Numbered from the stretch's first letter, positions 1 to 10,585 are shown. The stretch is DNA of 30,894 nt from Lingula anatina (GCF_001039355.2 NW_019775444.1:105214-136107); one strand, 5' to 3'. The notes: generated by a model from the letters alone, not told the origin. A program made the numbers and translations.

Positions 1-1830
1 TTCGCACATGCTCTTTCAGAATATGGGGTCAAATTTAACCCATGACCTTCACATGACCTTGTAAGAGCATTTCCACACCTATTTTGCAGGGGAATCCTCC
101 TTCAGCCAGTTGCAGTCTAGTATTATAATTATTATTGCCCGACTAAATACAAAAAGTAACAGCATTGTTTTCACAAAATATCAAAAACTTGAAATACATT
201 TTTCTCTACATTAATGGCAATTTCATAAAACGCTCTTTAAAATGGGAATTAATCTTTTACATACAAATAAAACTGGTTCTCTATCCAACTAAAACATGTC
301 GAGATTCTATGAATTAAAAAAATTTCTACTTGAATGGCTAGCCTTTTGATTTAAAAAGGAGTTTAGGATTACTATGATAGACATAATACCAACAAGAAGT
401 TAGCATTTAGAGGTTTTTTGACAGAATTTACAAGCAAACTGGAAAATTTACCAAAAAATTACCACAAGGCAGCAAAGCTGTCAAATGTACAGACAAAAAC
501 CAAAAAATGTAGATGCAGAAAAATAGGTATTTTTGTCAATATTGATGCAATATTATAAATAATTCTTGTAATGTTTATAATAACACAGTCAATCAACACT
601 AAAATTTAATCATACACAACAGGTAACATGGTCAATAAGATTACAGTTTCAGGACCATGAGAGTTCAAATTCACATAATGAAAATCCCAATATATAAAAA
701 ATGATGACAGTGCATAACATAATATTACATAATGTTTAGAGACATAAACACCAATACTATTGCTTTTGTGTAAATACAGAAAATGTTCAGAGATTCTGGT
801 GGAAGGGAGTTAAAAGTCACATCTTGCAAATGCCAGTGTTTGAAAAAAAAAATAAATAAATAAAACATAACAAAAAGTAGTCCAATAAAGCAGCTATTCA
901 AACTTTTAATCTAACTGTATCAACATGATGTGAATGACCCCATTGAAGATAATAAGGCACTGTTATTTATATAATGCTGGTATTACACAATATATATATA
1001 TATTTTTGAAAACTTATTTGCAATATTAAACATGTACAGCATTCATCATGAGTATTCAGAAAATGTGAAGAGCAAAGGTCTTCAAGCCCACGGAGGTTCA
1101 AAGTCACATCTTGAAATTGCCAATATATGAAAAATTAAATTTTCACAAAAATATGTACATTTTCACAAAAATTAAATTTTCACAAAAACATATAAATTAA
1201 ATTTTCACAAAAACATGTATATAACACTTGTTTTCCAGCTTAAGCTGTATTTAAGTCCCATGTTTCTTTCCTGTAAGTTTGAGAATGGTCACTATGGCAG
1301 AAGTGCCCAAAAGAGGGTTTTCAATTTTGATGCAATATTACATAATGCTTAAAATCATATTGACCATCAATTTTAATTTAAAAAAAAATAATAAAGTAAA
1401 AGTGTCATGGATATTGAGAAAATGTGACCAACAAAAGCCTTCAAACCATCAATTTTTAAAAATAAAATAAAAGTATCACGGATATTCAGAAAATGTGACT
1501 AGCAAAAGTCTTCAAGCCCATGGAACTTCAGAGTCATGCCTTGAAAATCCCAAAATGTAAGCAAGTTAACTGTACTGAAATGAGTTAATTTCCATTTTCA
1601 ACACATTTTTTTACATAAAACAAAACAATCAATTTACTGTCATTTTTATATGATCAATTAATAAAATTTTGGAAAAACTTCAATTGAACAATTTTAAATG
1701 TCCAACTTTCTCCATTATGAACATAGTGACAAACTGCAATGATGTGAGTTTATTTCCATTTTTGATACTTTATTACACAATACACAATAACAGGTTTACC
1801 ATCATTTTTACATAGTAAACTAAAAATATT
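1..1830. repeat. AT-rich degenerate direct repeats, no gene seen
   Basis: No convincing exon. Related sentences recur on the plus strand: an AAAATGT..AGAG..TTCAA..TCACAT..TTG block near 645-700, 783-850, 1055-1130 and 1480-1560, and a TGATGCAATATTA..ATAATG block near 542-570, 720-740 and 1327-1350. This suggests an old tandem array with a unit of roughly 350-450 bp that has diverged and gained AT indels. Short ORFs here (for example 1279-1470) have low-complexity composition and no recognisable motif, so I do not call them genes. Confidence 0.5.
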
Positions 1831-1914
1831 GTTAAAATGTAGAAAATGTCAAAAGAACACTTTTAATTATGATTACCATAATGTAAACCATAAACCATAA
1901 ATGTGAACCAATCA

Positions 1915-2425
1915 TGTCAATTTTAAGAGCAACCTGCTTCTTTGCCAAACAAAGCCACTCAGTAAATTTAATGTGAAACAACAATACGGTTTGGCAGTTA
2001 TGGGGTGAACAGCACCAAAATTGTTCACAAAAAACAGAATAATTACCGTTATTATAATACAACTGGTCACCTTATTATAACAAATTTGTAAGATGTACAC
2101 TGATGGAGACTTTTGAAAGCAACCTGTATCTTTGCCAAACAAAGCCACTCAGTAAATTTAATGTGAAACAACAATACAGCCTGTCAGTTATGGGGTGAAC
2201 AGCACCACAATTGTGCAAAAAAAGAGAATACTTAAAATAAGTGTATACACTGATCATGCCAATTTTTAAAGCAACCTGCTTCTTTGCCAAGCAAAGCCAC
2301 TCAGTACATTTATGTAAAACAACAATATGGCTTGACAGTTATAGGGTGAATGTAACCACAATTGTGCAAAAAGCCAGAATAATTACCGTAAATACAGTTT
2401 GGCAGTTATGGGGTGAACGTCATGT
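1915..2425. repeat. Tandem array, 3 units of about 150-190 bp plus a partial fourth
   Basis: A block containing AGCAACCTG, CTTTGCCAA, CAAAGCCACTCAGTA and CAGTTATGGGGTGAAC begins at about 1928, 2118 and 2270. A partial unit carrying only the TTTGGCAGTTATGGGGTGAA part is at 2397-2418. The core of 90-100 bases is well conserved between units 1 and 2 and weaker in unit 3. The overlapping minus-strand ORFs of 71-78 codons (1832-2290) simply echo the repeat and are not evidence of a gene. Confidence 0.75.
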
Positions 2426-2430
2426 GTCGG

Positions 2431-3438
2431 ACAGGGACAGCGACAACACCATCGACAGCGAAGTGTCTGTATATAGAAATGCTTGGGTAGGTCACAGCAA
2501 TGAAAGCATTAACTACAATGTCATGGTATAGCGAATTAGAACCTTAAAAAAATTCCAATGATACAGGTATTTATATAGGCAAAATGGGTCAAAAAGTCCA
2601 TTTCCGATGAAAAATTTTAGCTATGAGTATTATTAAGGTTGGCGAATTCAACATCTTTGGAAATGTAGATAAAACATGAATATATTCTAATCCTACTCAA
2701 TATTTATATTGGGTGAATATTAAATGTTTTGATTAACTTTCTATGGTACAAATTGATGCATTAAACACGTCTGTTAACTCTTTTTCACAAGAATAAAGAA
2801 ATATTTTTCAAAAATCTTGGAGTGGGGAGGGGAGAGGAAATAACAGCCCTGACAACCATAAGGAGTAGTAAAACATATTTTTCAATACACAGAGTGAAGG
2901 CTATAATAATGGAAACCCAAGACATGCTACAGAATGTTTTAACAAAACAGCAGAAAAGAAGTACAAACAGATTTAGGTCATGAACAACCTAATGCGTCAC
3001 AGCCTCAGCTGACACCTTGAGGTAACAAGAATTGTGGCTAGAAAATTTGACATTCTTCACAACCTTCTGAACAAAGGTATGATACAACTGGTCACCTTAT
3101 TAGAACGCATTTGTAAGAAGCAAATTCATTGATGTAAGAAAAAGTACACTTCACAATGACAGAACAATCAGCAATCATGGCCACAGGCTAAGAAAAAAAC
3201 TTGGGTGGGGCAGCTCTATATGTGCAACCTAGTTAATTATTTGTACCGGTACATAGTACATACTACTGTGGCACTACATATCTAGACACAGACTGAAGAA
3301 GAAGAGACTTTGATGGACTAGGAGAATAGGAAAAGTTTATATTTTATAAAGAGCAATTATATATTTTTATCAAAAATCTGAGGTGGGAGGGTGAAAAGAA
3401 CAGCGTAATAGCCCTTAGAACTGTAAGGTTAACTAAAT
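2431..3438. repeat. Non-coding stretch with dispersed repeat pieces
   Basis: No gene is seen. 2799-2867 resembles 3359-3429 (ATATTTTTC.AAAAATCT followed by a G-rich run, then AGCCCT..AA..GTAAGG). 2981-3060 resembles 4511-4600 (CATGAACAA..GCAGCCTC, then CTAGAAAATTTGACATTCTTCA). 3075-3135 resembles 2053-2110 (ATACAACTGGTCACCTTATTA). These look like fragments of one repeat family cut up by later insertions. Confidence 0.45.
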
Positions 3439-3440
3439 TA

Positions 3441-4470
3441 GAGAGTTTCCGTTGCCGGTGAGATACGCCGGCTAGATTAATACGTCATCGGTTTGTGCGC
3501 ACTAATTGTGACGTTCACCGCATTCATATACCGTCATCCCATCTACATTCGGAACTCCTCGACAATTTCCGGCTATCTTCCGAATGCCTTGAAACTAGTC
3601 TCGGATGTATGACAGTAAAAAATGTCGCCTACGCACAACATATGTGATCAGGTCAAGAACCCGGATGGACGGCGCCGCATCACTTATGTATACCGCAATC
3701 AAAACAATATAGTTCCCCCAAAACGCGTGGATCTAACAAATATGGCGTCATTTGACGAATGTATTGAATATGCACTATCTTCCTGCCCACTTTTTAAAGA
3801 TCAACGACTTCAAACTACGTGAAAAACAACTGGAAACACTGAGGATATTGTTCGAAGGAGTTCTGAATGTCCTGTCAGGGCGCCGCCATGTTTATTATTG
3901 TTTACATCCGGGTATCTAGAGTAGTTTGCACTACTTCCAAAATGGCGACGTCTGTCATACGGCCGAGATATGATGACGCAGGAATCAATCGATGGTGAGC
4001 CGAGTGATCCCATCTTGTCTGCGGAATACAAGCGCTCCTATCTAGCCAGTGCGGAAGATTATTGAAAATAGTTATTAAAGGTTTTGTTTGCTAATTTATA
4101 TGACTTATATACTTTTTTAAAATAGTTCAAGTGTACGTTCATGCAAATTTCGACAGAGAGGAGCCGCTAGTTTTGGTTTATCAGGCACCTAGTCGGGGGT
4201 TGATCGTGGGGTTCTTACGAACCGCCATTTTTGTCGGGAAAAATTGCACTTTTGGGTAATACATGTATTTGTCTCCTTTTCATAAAAAAGAATCTCCCCC
4301 CCCCCCTTGGAAATAGATGACTACGGGGCCGTATATTGTTATTATTATATTGGAATGAGCGCCAGCATTCCAGGACATTACCGGAACGCGAAGAGAGAAG
4401 CGTGTTACTGGATACATTAGCACATACGTAACAATCTAGCCGTCGTATCCCAACTGCACCGGAAACTCTC
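3441..4470. mobile_element. DNA transposon-like element, 1.03 kb, with about 45-50 bp terminal inverted repeats
   Basis: The left end begins GAGAGTTTCCG and the right end finishes CGGAAACTCTC. Read inward on opposite strands the two arms stay alike for about 45-50 bases, sharing GAGATACG/GGATACG and CGGCTAGATT. Flanking bases are TA on both sides (3439-3440, 4471-4472), giving a TA target duplication; an ATT reading shifted by one base is also possible. The interior is more GC-rich than its surroundings. No DDE transposase could be read in it, so it is probably non-autonomous. Superfamily is uncertain. Confidence 0.75.
3622..3822 (+). CDS. Small ORF inside the TIR element, unrecognised
   Basis: A 66-codon ORF starting with AAAAAATGTC (A at -3). 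The product is basic in the first half (GRRR, then PPKR) and ends with a short acidic stretch (FDECIEY). Composition resembles a real protein more than the AT-rich ORFs nearby, and it lies wholly within the inverted-repeat element, so it could be the N-terminal remnant of the element's own protein. No family is recognised, and chance remains quite possible. Confidence 0.2.
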   Translation: MSPTHNICDQVKNPDGRRRITYVYRNQNNIVPPKRVDLTNMASFDECIEYALSSCPLFKDQRLQTT

Positions 4471-4642
4471 TATTATTAACCCTAAACTGGATACCTCAGC
4501 TGTGCTGAGTCATGAACAATGCAGTGCATTGCAGCCTCTACTGAAACTTTGAGTTGACAGGAATTGCGCCTAGAAAATTTGACATTCTTCATTAAATTTT
4601 CAGATTCAGTCTACCATCCACCTTGATACACAGTCAGAACAC

Positions 4643-5035
4643 TGACAGGATGAGCCCGAGTTTGTCCTGCAAAATTTGTTCTTGGGTATGATACTCCAAA
4701 ATGCGATCTGACACACACCTTGAAAACGTGTAGTGTGGTCCGATATACCGCTTAATTCAGGATCCTTATGTGCCGAGTCTGGTAGTTGGGTAGGCGTGAG
4801 GATTAAACAAAACTATAATGTTATATATACAACTCCTAGTTGAAGAAAACAAGGTGCAATACCCAGATATGACAGGTATAGAGCTTGCGGTTGTCGTACA
4901 AAATTTGTCCCAGTGTATGATATACTGTAAAATGCGTACTGATACTCACTTTTAAAACCGGTAGTGCAATCCGATCTACGGTGAATTCTGGATCCTTTGG
5001 AGCTGCTTCTGGTAGTTGGGTAGGCCTGCAGGTGG
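4643..5035. repeat. Two diverged direct repeat units of about 160 bp, about 225 bp apart
   Basis: 4643-4803 and 4869-5035 share a colinear set of words: GACAGG, CAAAATTTGT, GTATGATA, AAAATGCG, GTAGTG, CCGAT, AATTC.GGATCCTT and TGGTAGTTGGGTAGGC. Identity is perhaps 70 percent by eye. A weaker echo lies near 5232-5262. ORFs at 4813-5178 on either strand follow this repeat and are not called. Confidence 0.6.
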
Positions 5036-5353
5036 TCATAATAAGGATACACATTACTTCAAATTCTTACCAATTAATTATACTGAGTGTTAAACATCTT
5101 ACCATTGTTATGCCTCCTACATCTGTAAAAAAAGACCTAATTATTTTACAACTCCATGTTGCAGGTAAAATTACATAATCCTGCCTTGCTGCAAAATCAC
5201 CACAAGTCCACCAAATAATAGTACATCTACAGGAATTTTGCAATCTGATCTATGATATACATGTTCATACTCATAACTTATTCATTTTGTTGCTGATGCA
5301 GTAATTAGAGTATGTTAAGGTAATCTTCTACTACCTATTAATTATAATTACAG
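5036..5353. other. Presumed intron or promoter region of the LRR-peptidase gene
   Basis: No gene is seen. An acceptor-like TAATTACAG ends at 5353, which would open an exon of 5354-7077 with a 5' untranslated part of 229 bases before the ATG at 5583. Whether an upstream exon exists cannot be decided from the sequence. Confidence 0.35.
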
Positions 5354-5582
5354 ACCAGACTTTCCCAGGAACCTATTTGCTCTGCCTGCTAAAAACTCCA
5401 TCAGTTTTTATACCAAAGAGCTTAGAAAATTTATTGGTGGAACAAGACTCAACAGAGAAGATACCTTCAAAAAGGACACATAATACTACAGCGTGGCCAC
5501 TGGAACAAGGTCTTCTTAATTCAAATTTATGAAAATATACAGGTACATTGGAGTAGACTTGTTGAAGATAAAAATTTGAACA

Positions 5583-6860
5583 ATGGCTTATAAAGAAAGG
5601 GAAAGAAAAGATGTACTTCTTATTCTCCAAGAATTGGAAAAGGGGAAAAAAACTGAGCCATCATGGCAGGAAATGAACCAATTGACAGATCTGTGGCTGC
5701 AGTCCAGACAGATGACTAGTCTACCATCCAGCATTAGTAGCTGCAGTAATCTACAGTACTTAAATTTATCATGGAATCATCTAACACATCTCCCTGACTC
5801 TATTTCGCAGCTAAAACATCTGAGGAAGTTTGACCTTGGGCATAATGATTTCAAAGAGTTTCCAACTCAAATTTGTTCTTTGTCAGAATTAAAAGAACTG
5901 AATATAAGGAACAACAAACTCACCAGTCTTCACCCAGATGTCAACAAGTTGACCAATCTTATGTACTTGGATCTCGGTTCAAACCAGTTCATAGATTTTC
6001 CAGCTGAAGTATGCCACATTCCAGAGCTTGAGACACTGAACATTTATCAGAACAAAATCTCCAGTGTACATCCTGATGTCACAAAAATGACCAAACTCAC
6101 AAAACTTGACCTTGGTTGCAATGAGTTCACAGATTTTCCAGCAGGAGTATGCAACATTCCAGAGCTTAAGATACTGGGAATGAATAGGAACAAAATCTCA
6201 AGTGTACATCCTGATGTCATCAAAATGACCAAACTCACAAATCTGGACCTTGAAAAAAACCAGTTTACAGATTTTCCAGCTGAAGTATGCAACATTCCAG
6301 AGCTTAAGATACTGGGAATGAATAGGAACAAAATCTCAAGTGTACATCCTGATGTCATCAAAATGACCAAACTCACAAATCTGGACCTTGATCAAAACCA
6401 GTTCACAGATTTTCCTGCTGAAGTATGCCACATTTCAGAGCTTGAAACACTGAAAATGAATTGGAACAAAATCTCAAGTGTACATCCTTATGTCATAAAC
6501 ATGACCAAACTCACAAAACTTGACCTTGGTTCCAATGAGTTCACAGATTTTCCAGCTGAAGTATGCAACATTCCAGAGCTTAAGATACTGGGAATGAATT
6601 GGAACAAAATCTCAAATGTACATCCTGATGTCATCAAAATGACCAAACTCACAAATCTGGAACTTAGTGAAAACAAGTTTACAGATTTTCCAGCTGAAGT
6701 ATGCCACATTTCAGAGCTTCAGACACTGAAAATGAATAGGAACAAAATGTCAAGTGTACATCCTGATGTCATAAACATGACCAAACTCACAAATCTGGAA
6801 CTTCAAAATCATAATTTTACACACGTCCCTGAAGACATATGCAAAATTCAATCACTATAC
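5583..6860 (+). CDS. LRR region of LRR-peptidase protein, copy 1 (intact part)
   Basis: The ATG has a good context (A at -3, G at +4). The first 35 or so residues are charged with no signal peptide, so the product is probably cytosolic. From about residue 40 there are some 17 leucine-rich repeats of 23 residues (LxxLxLxxNxhxxhP, the SHOC2/ERBIN-like type). From 6003 on they alternate: an A type with MTKLTNLDL and FTDFPA, and a B type with IPELKILGM and KISSVHP. This makes a 46-residue, 138 bp unit repeated six times. LRRs of this kind bind protein partners. The reading frame is lost at about 6857, so this copy does not reach its peptidase exon. Exons downstream in matching phase (7396, 8111, 8353) show it is the 5' half of a gene ending in a serine peptidase domain. 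Confidence 0.85.
6003..6830 (+). repeat. 138 bp tandem repeat, six units, inside the LRR exon
   Basis: Units start at 6003, 6141, 6279, 6417, 6555 and 6693, exactly 138 bp apart, each opening with GC(T/A)G(A/G)AGTATGC. Each encodes a pair of LRRs (B then A). Neighbouring units are almost identical over long stretches (6141-6278 against 6279-6416), far closer than LRRs need to be for folding. Recent expansion by unequal crossing over or gene conversion is the likely cause, and copy number may differ between alleles. Confidence 0.9.
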
Positions 6861-7077
6861 TGCACCTGGACATATCACATAACAGAATCACTCATCTTCC
6901 ACATTAGCTCATGGATCTTAAACATTTGGATTGTCACAGCCTGAAGGGAAATTACCTTAATTTGTGCCATCACCAATGAAGGATCAGATGGGGAAAGAAG
7001 ACATACACCACTACTTTGCATCAATGAAGGGGTTCAAGGATTGGAGGAGAGGGGAAAACAATACAAAGGAATAGATG
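6857..7077 (+). pseudogene. Broken 3' end of LRR exon, copy 1
   Basis: Compared with the same stretch in copy 2 (9272-9488) this piece has a 2 bp insertion at about 6857, a CAG to TAG stop at 6905-6907, a 5 bp insertion near 6956-6965, and a 1 bp loss in a G run near 7038. The protein sense of the last two LRRs and of a short post-LRR segment (K-D-Q-M-G-K-E-D, then Y-F-A-S-M-K-G) is still readable across frames. The exon ends GATG|GTAAAT at 7077, in the same phase as copy 2. The read-through ORF to 6944 continues in a wrong frame and is not real protein. Confidence 0.8.
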
Positions 7078-7395
7078 GTAAATGGCACATAATTATATCT
7101 TTTGCATCTACTATGCTTCAAACAGATCATACTTTTCAATTTGTAATGGTGCTCTCTTTTCACCAGAATATCACTGCTATTACATGGTATTGTATAGATA
7201 ATTTAGACTAACAGGTAACTTTCTAAACAGTTCACCACTCATCTGATCTAGCCAGTACCCAGCAGAAATCCTCATAAAAATGTAAAACCTTACTTAAAAA
7301 TTGTAAGCCTAGAAATAGAATAAAGTATTATACACATTAATAGTTATCATCATATACATTTCCCTGAGCATGATAGCTTCTATTGTTTTTTACAG

Positions 7396-7444
7396 ATGGA
7401 AGCAGCAGTAAAGGATCAAAATTGGCAAGTTCATTGGATAGAAG
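7396..7444 (+). pseudogene. Linker exon of LRR-peptidase gene, copy 1
   Basis: A 49-base exon between a TTTTTTACAG acceptor and a GTAACA donor. Joined in phase 1 to the preceding exon it encodes a short linker, D-G-S-S-S-K-G-S-K-L-A-S-S-L-D-R, and it leaves in phase 2, which fits the next exon. Copy 2 has the same exon with five more codons in the serine run. In itself it is undamaged, but it belongs to a broken gene copy. Confidence 0.7.
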
Positions 7445-8110
7445 GTAACAATTATATGCAAATAGCTTATAAAATCTTCATTGAAAAACAGCAGTTTTCA
7501 TACAATGCAACTGTATCCACAATTTATCAATCATCAACTAAGGCTTCAAGACCATGACATGGTTGTCATGTTTGTTCAAATACTCAAACAGGAAAATGTC
7601 ACCTATTGGATAATTTTAAATACTTTTCTTTACATCCTTTGAACAAGAGAGAAGTGCATCTCAATGTGATTAACATCAGTATAATTATCATCATGCATGC
7701 ATTTTACACAGAATGTCTGTATTTTATCTTATCAAAGCAAACCGCACTAAAATATCACCTTCAAGGTTGGATAAGAAAGACCACAAAAAACTAATCTTCT
7801 CTATGACATATACATTATGCAGCAAAATTAAACAGAACACTGTTGTTGTCCAGCCAATTTTATAAAAAAACTTTTATGATTTAGAATGTTTTCATGTAGA
7901 CTGCACCCTTAGCTAATCTAACTTGACATTCTTTTTTTTAAAACATTTCTGGTAAATACCGTTTCCAAGTTCACAATGAGCACAAATATGTAATGGTCTT
8001 ATTTTGTGGCAGTATGGTGACCAAATAAATAAATGTCCACTAGCTGTGCCATCTATCATCTTAAAAGACTATCAAAGTCTGTTGCCACATCATCTTTATT
8101 ATTGTTTTAG

Positions 8111-8199
8111 ACAAGCAGGACAAAGCATGTCAGATACAGCAGACACAAGTGCTTTATGTAAGAAGCCCAAACCTGCAGAAAAGCTACTTAAATGCAAAG
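8111..8199 (+). pseudogene. Third exon of LRR-peptidase gene, copy 1
   Basis: An 89-base exon between ATTGTTTTAG and GTAAAT. Phase 2 in, phase 1 out. It encodes a polar segment with S-D-T-A-D-T-S-A and K-K-P-K-P-A-E-K, probably a flexible or regulatory linker between the LRR and peptidase parts. The copy 2 counterpart (10494-10585) differs by one whole codon and a few substitutions. The stretch 7445-8110 is intron and holds nothing else I can name; an ORF at 7606-7794 lies in it and has no support. Confidence 0.7.
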
Positions 8200-8352
8200 G
8201 TAAATAATATTTGGCAGTAAATAAGTTCTGTAAAGAACTTTTTGATCACATTTGGTCACCTTATTCATTCATGTACTCAAAAATATATACTGTTGGCCAT
8301 CTAAACAAAGTTCACTTCTGATTTTGCTTCATTTCCAAACCATTTTTCACAG

Positions 8353-8681
8353 TTCCAGACTTTATAAGCAAAGAAGTCCTAGAAAAGATAACAAGAGATC
8401 TTGTTCCACGTGATATTAGGAAAGAAATGGGAGCAGCCATCCAGAAACATTCAGTCTCCTTGCAACAAAGATATCCCAACATCTCAAGAATATCTATTTC
8501 AAGGATTCAAGCAGATGGCGCTGGTGAGAAAAAGCCTTGTATTGCAGTATACTGCAGTGACATAACAAACATGGCACACTTTCCTGAAAAGTTTGAGGGG
8601 TATCCAGTTGAAGTCAGGGAAGGGACATTTTCTCTTAATGCTGACAATGAAGGAAACAGAGATAATGATCATAGTCAGTAG
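8353..8681 (+). pseudogene. Peptidase exon, copy 1, truncated before the catalytic core
   Basis: The exon follows a TTTTTCACAG acceptor and enters in phase 1. It matches the copy 2 peptidase exon almost base for base for about 327 bases, through the pre-domain segment (P-C-I-A-V-Y-C, then E-G-Y-P-V-E-V-R-E-G). It then meets a TAG at 8679 exactly where similarity to copy 2 ends (after H-S-Q). All three catalytic residues lie beyond this point and are missing. The break looks like an insertion into the exon on this haplotype. Confidence 0.85.
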
Positions 8682-9016
8682 GTACCGGCAGCAAGCATAT
8701 AACGCATAGAAAAACCTGCTTAAAAGCGCCAAAAAGGTCATTTTCAAGGTTTAATTTCAGTATCAAATTTAATAGTAACCCCCTATATTTTTATACCATA
8801 TAAAAGGGCAGGTGTTGCTCTTACAAATAATATAAAACAAAGCTAGATTTGACATTAAAAAACGTAGTCTAATAAGAGATGTTAATAACATGTTACGCGC
8901 AGTTTAGCAGAATTGTACTGCTGCTGACAGCACAGCAGCGCTTAGGTGCAAATGCGCTCCTTGACAAGGCATTAGAAAACGTCTCGGGGATTTTCCGCTA
9001 TTACTTGCACACGCAC
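8682..9016. other. Unique 335 bp segment interrupting the peptidase exon, up to a contig end
   Basis: It has no counterpart in copy 2. It begins right where the exon homology stops and runs to the single n at 9017. Its right part is richer in GC, with CTGCTGCTGACAG and GCAGCGC words. It is most likely the start of a transposable element inserted in one haplotype, whose repetitiveness ended the contig. No coding motif was recognised; the small minus-strand ORF over it is a chance extension of the LRR antisense frame. Confidence 0.45.
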
Positions 9017-9017
9017 N
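9017..9017. other. Single-n contig junction 1
   Basis: A lone ambiguous base with no similarity continuing across it. Sequence to its right restarts at the LRR repeat (equivalent to about 6600-6740) and is colinear with copy 1 up to 8680. This is read as a scaffold join of unmerged overlapping contigs. Confidence 0.8.
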
Positions 9018-9488
9018 TAGGAACAAAATCTCAAGTGTACATCCTGATGTCATCAAAATGACCAAACTCACAAATCTGGAACTTAGTGAAAACCAGTTTA
9101 CAGATTTTCCAGCTGAAGTATGCAACATTCCAGAGCTTAAGATACTGGGAATGAATTGGAACAAAATCTCAAGTGTACATCCTGATGTCATCAAAATGAC
9201 CAAACTCACAAATCTGGAACTTCTACATAATAATTTTACACACGTCCCTGAAGACATATGCAAAATTCAATCACTACTGCACCTGGACATATGACAACAG
9301 AATCACTCATCTTCCACATCAGCTCATGGATCTTAAACATTTGGATTGTCTCAGCCTGAAAGGAAATTACGTTGTGCCATCACCAATGAAGGATCAGATG
9401 GGGAAAGAAGACATACACCACTACTTTGCATCAATGAAGGGGTTCAAGGGATTGGAGGAGAGGGGAAAACAATACAAAGGAATAGATG
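9018..9488 (+). pseudogene. 3' part of LRR exon, copy 2, with one frameshift
   Basis: It starts inside an LRR because the contig begins here. It holds about five LRRs, closing with an H-V-P-E-D-I-C repeat and then a K-H-L-D-C-L-S-L-K-G-N repeat. The frame is broken once, near 9290-9294, where a TGA follows L-D-I. The correct continuation (D-N-R-I-T-H-L-P) lies one base on, consistent with loss of one AT from a short AT run. Otherwise it is open to the GATG|GTAAAT donor at 9488. It may be a true allele defect or a sequencing or assembly error. Confidence 0.75.
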
Positions 9489-9805
9489 GTAAATTTCACA
9501 TAATTATATCTTTTGCATCTACTATGCTTCAAACAGATCATACTTTTCAATTTGTAATGGTGCTCTCTTTTCACCAGAATATCACTGCTATTACATGGTA
9601 TTGTATAGATAATTTAGACTAACAGGTAACTTTCTAAACAGTTCACCACTCATCTCATCTAGCCAGTACCCAGCAGAAATCCTCATAAAAATGTAAAACC
9701 TTACTTAAAAATTGTAAGCCTAGAAATAGAATTAAGTATTATACACATTAATAGTTATCATCATATACATTTCCCTGAGCAGGATAGCTTCTATTGTTTT
9801 TACAG

Positions 9806-9869
9806 ATGGAAGCAGCAGCAGCAGCACCAGCAGCAAAGGATCAAAATTGGCAAGTTCATTGGACAGAAG
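9806..9869 (+). CDS. Serine-rich linker exon, copy 2
   Basis: A 64-base exon between TTTTTACAG and GTAACA. Phase 1 in, phase 2 out. It encodes D-G followed by a run of serines with one threonine, then K-G-S-K-L-A-S-S-L-D-R. It is 15 bases longer than copy 1 through an AGC/CAG repeat, so the serine tract is length-variable between copies while the frame is kept. Confidence 0.7.
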
Positions 9870-10493
9870 GTAACAATTATTTGCAAACAGCTTATAAAAT
9901 CTTCATTGAATGCAATGCAACTGTATCCACAATTTATCAATCATAAACTAAGGCTTCAAGACCATGACATGGTTGTCATGTTTGTTCAAATACTCAAACA
10001 GGAAAATGTCAACTATTGGATAATTTTAAATACTTTTCTTTACATCCTTTGAACAAGAGAGAAGTGCATCTCAATGTGATTAACATCAGTAATTATCATC
10101 ATGCATGCATTTTACACAGAATGTCTGTATTTTATCTTATCAAAGCAAACTGCATTAAAATATCACCTTCAAGGTTGGATAAGAAAGACCACAAAAAACT
10201 AATCTTCTCTATGACATATACATTATGCAGCAAAATTAAACAGAACACTGTTGTTGTCCAGCCAATTTTATAAAAAAACTTTTATGATTTAGAATGTTTT
10301 CATGTAGACTGCACCCTTAGCTAATCTAACTTGACATTCTTTTTTTTAAAACATTTCTGGTAAATACCGTTTCCAAGTTCACAATGAGCACAAATATGTA
10401 ATGGTGACCAAATAAATAAATGTCCACTGTGCCATCTATCATCTCAAAAGACTATCAAAGTCTGTTGTCACATCATCTTTATTATTGTTTCAG

Positions 10494-10585
10494 ACAAGCA
10501 GGACAAAGTATGTCAGCTGATACAGCAGATACAAGTGCTTCATCAAACAAGCCCAAACCTGCAGATAAGCTACTTAAATGCAAAG
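10494..10585 (+). CDS. Third exon of LRR-peptidase gene, copy 2
   Basis: A 92-base exon between TTGTTTCAG and GTAAAT. Phase 2 in, phase 1 out. It encodes a polar linker with S-A-D-T-A-D-T-S-A-S and K-P-K-P-A-D-K-L-L-K-C. One codon longer than copy 1. The intron before it (9870-10493) matches copy 1's intron closely and contains no other feature. Confidence 0.7.

Noticed and set aside
1832-2290. Three overlapping minus-strand ORFs with a shared C-C-F-T-L-N-L-L-S-G-F segment
   Set aside because: The similarity comes from the tandem DNA repeat. No start context, splice sites or known domain.
6047-6709. Minus-strand ORFs across the LRR exon (6047-6376, 6488-6709, also 8904-9263)
   Set aside because: They are antisense shadows of the 138 bp repeat; their translation repeats with the same period and has no family signature.
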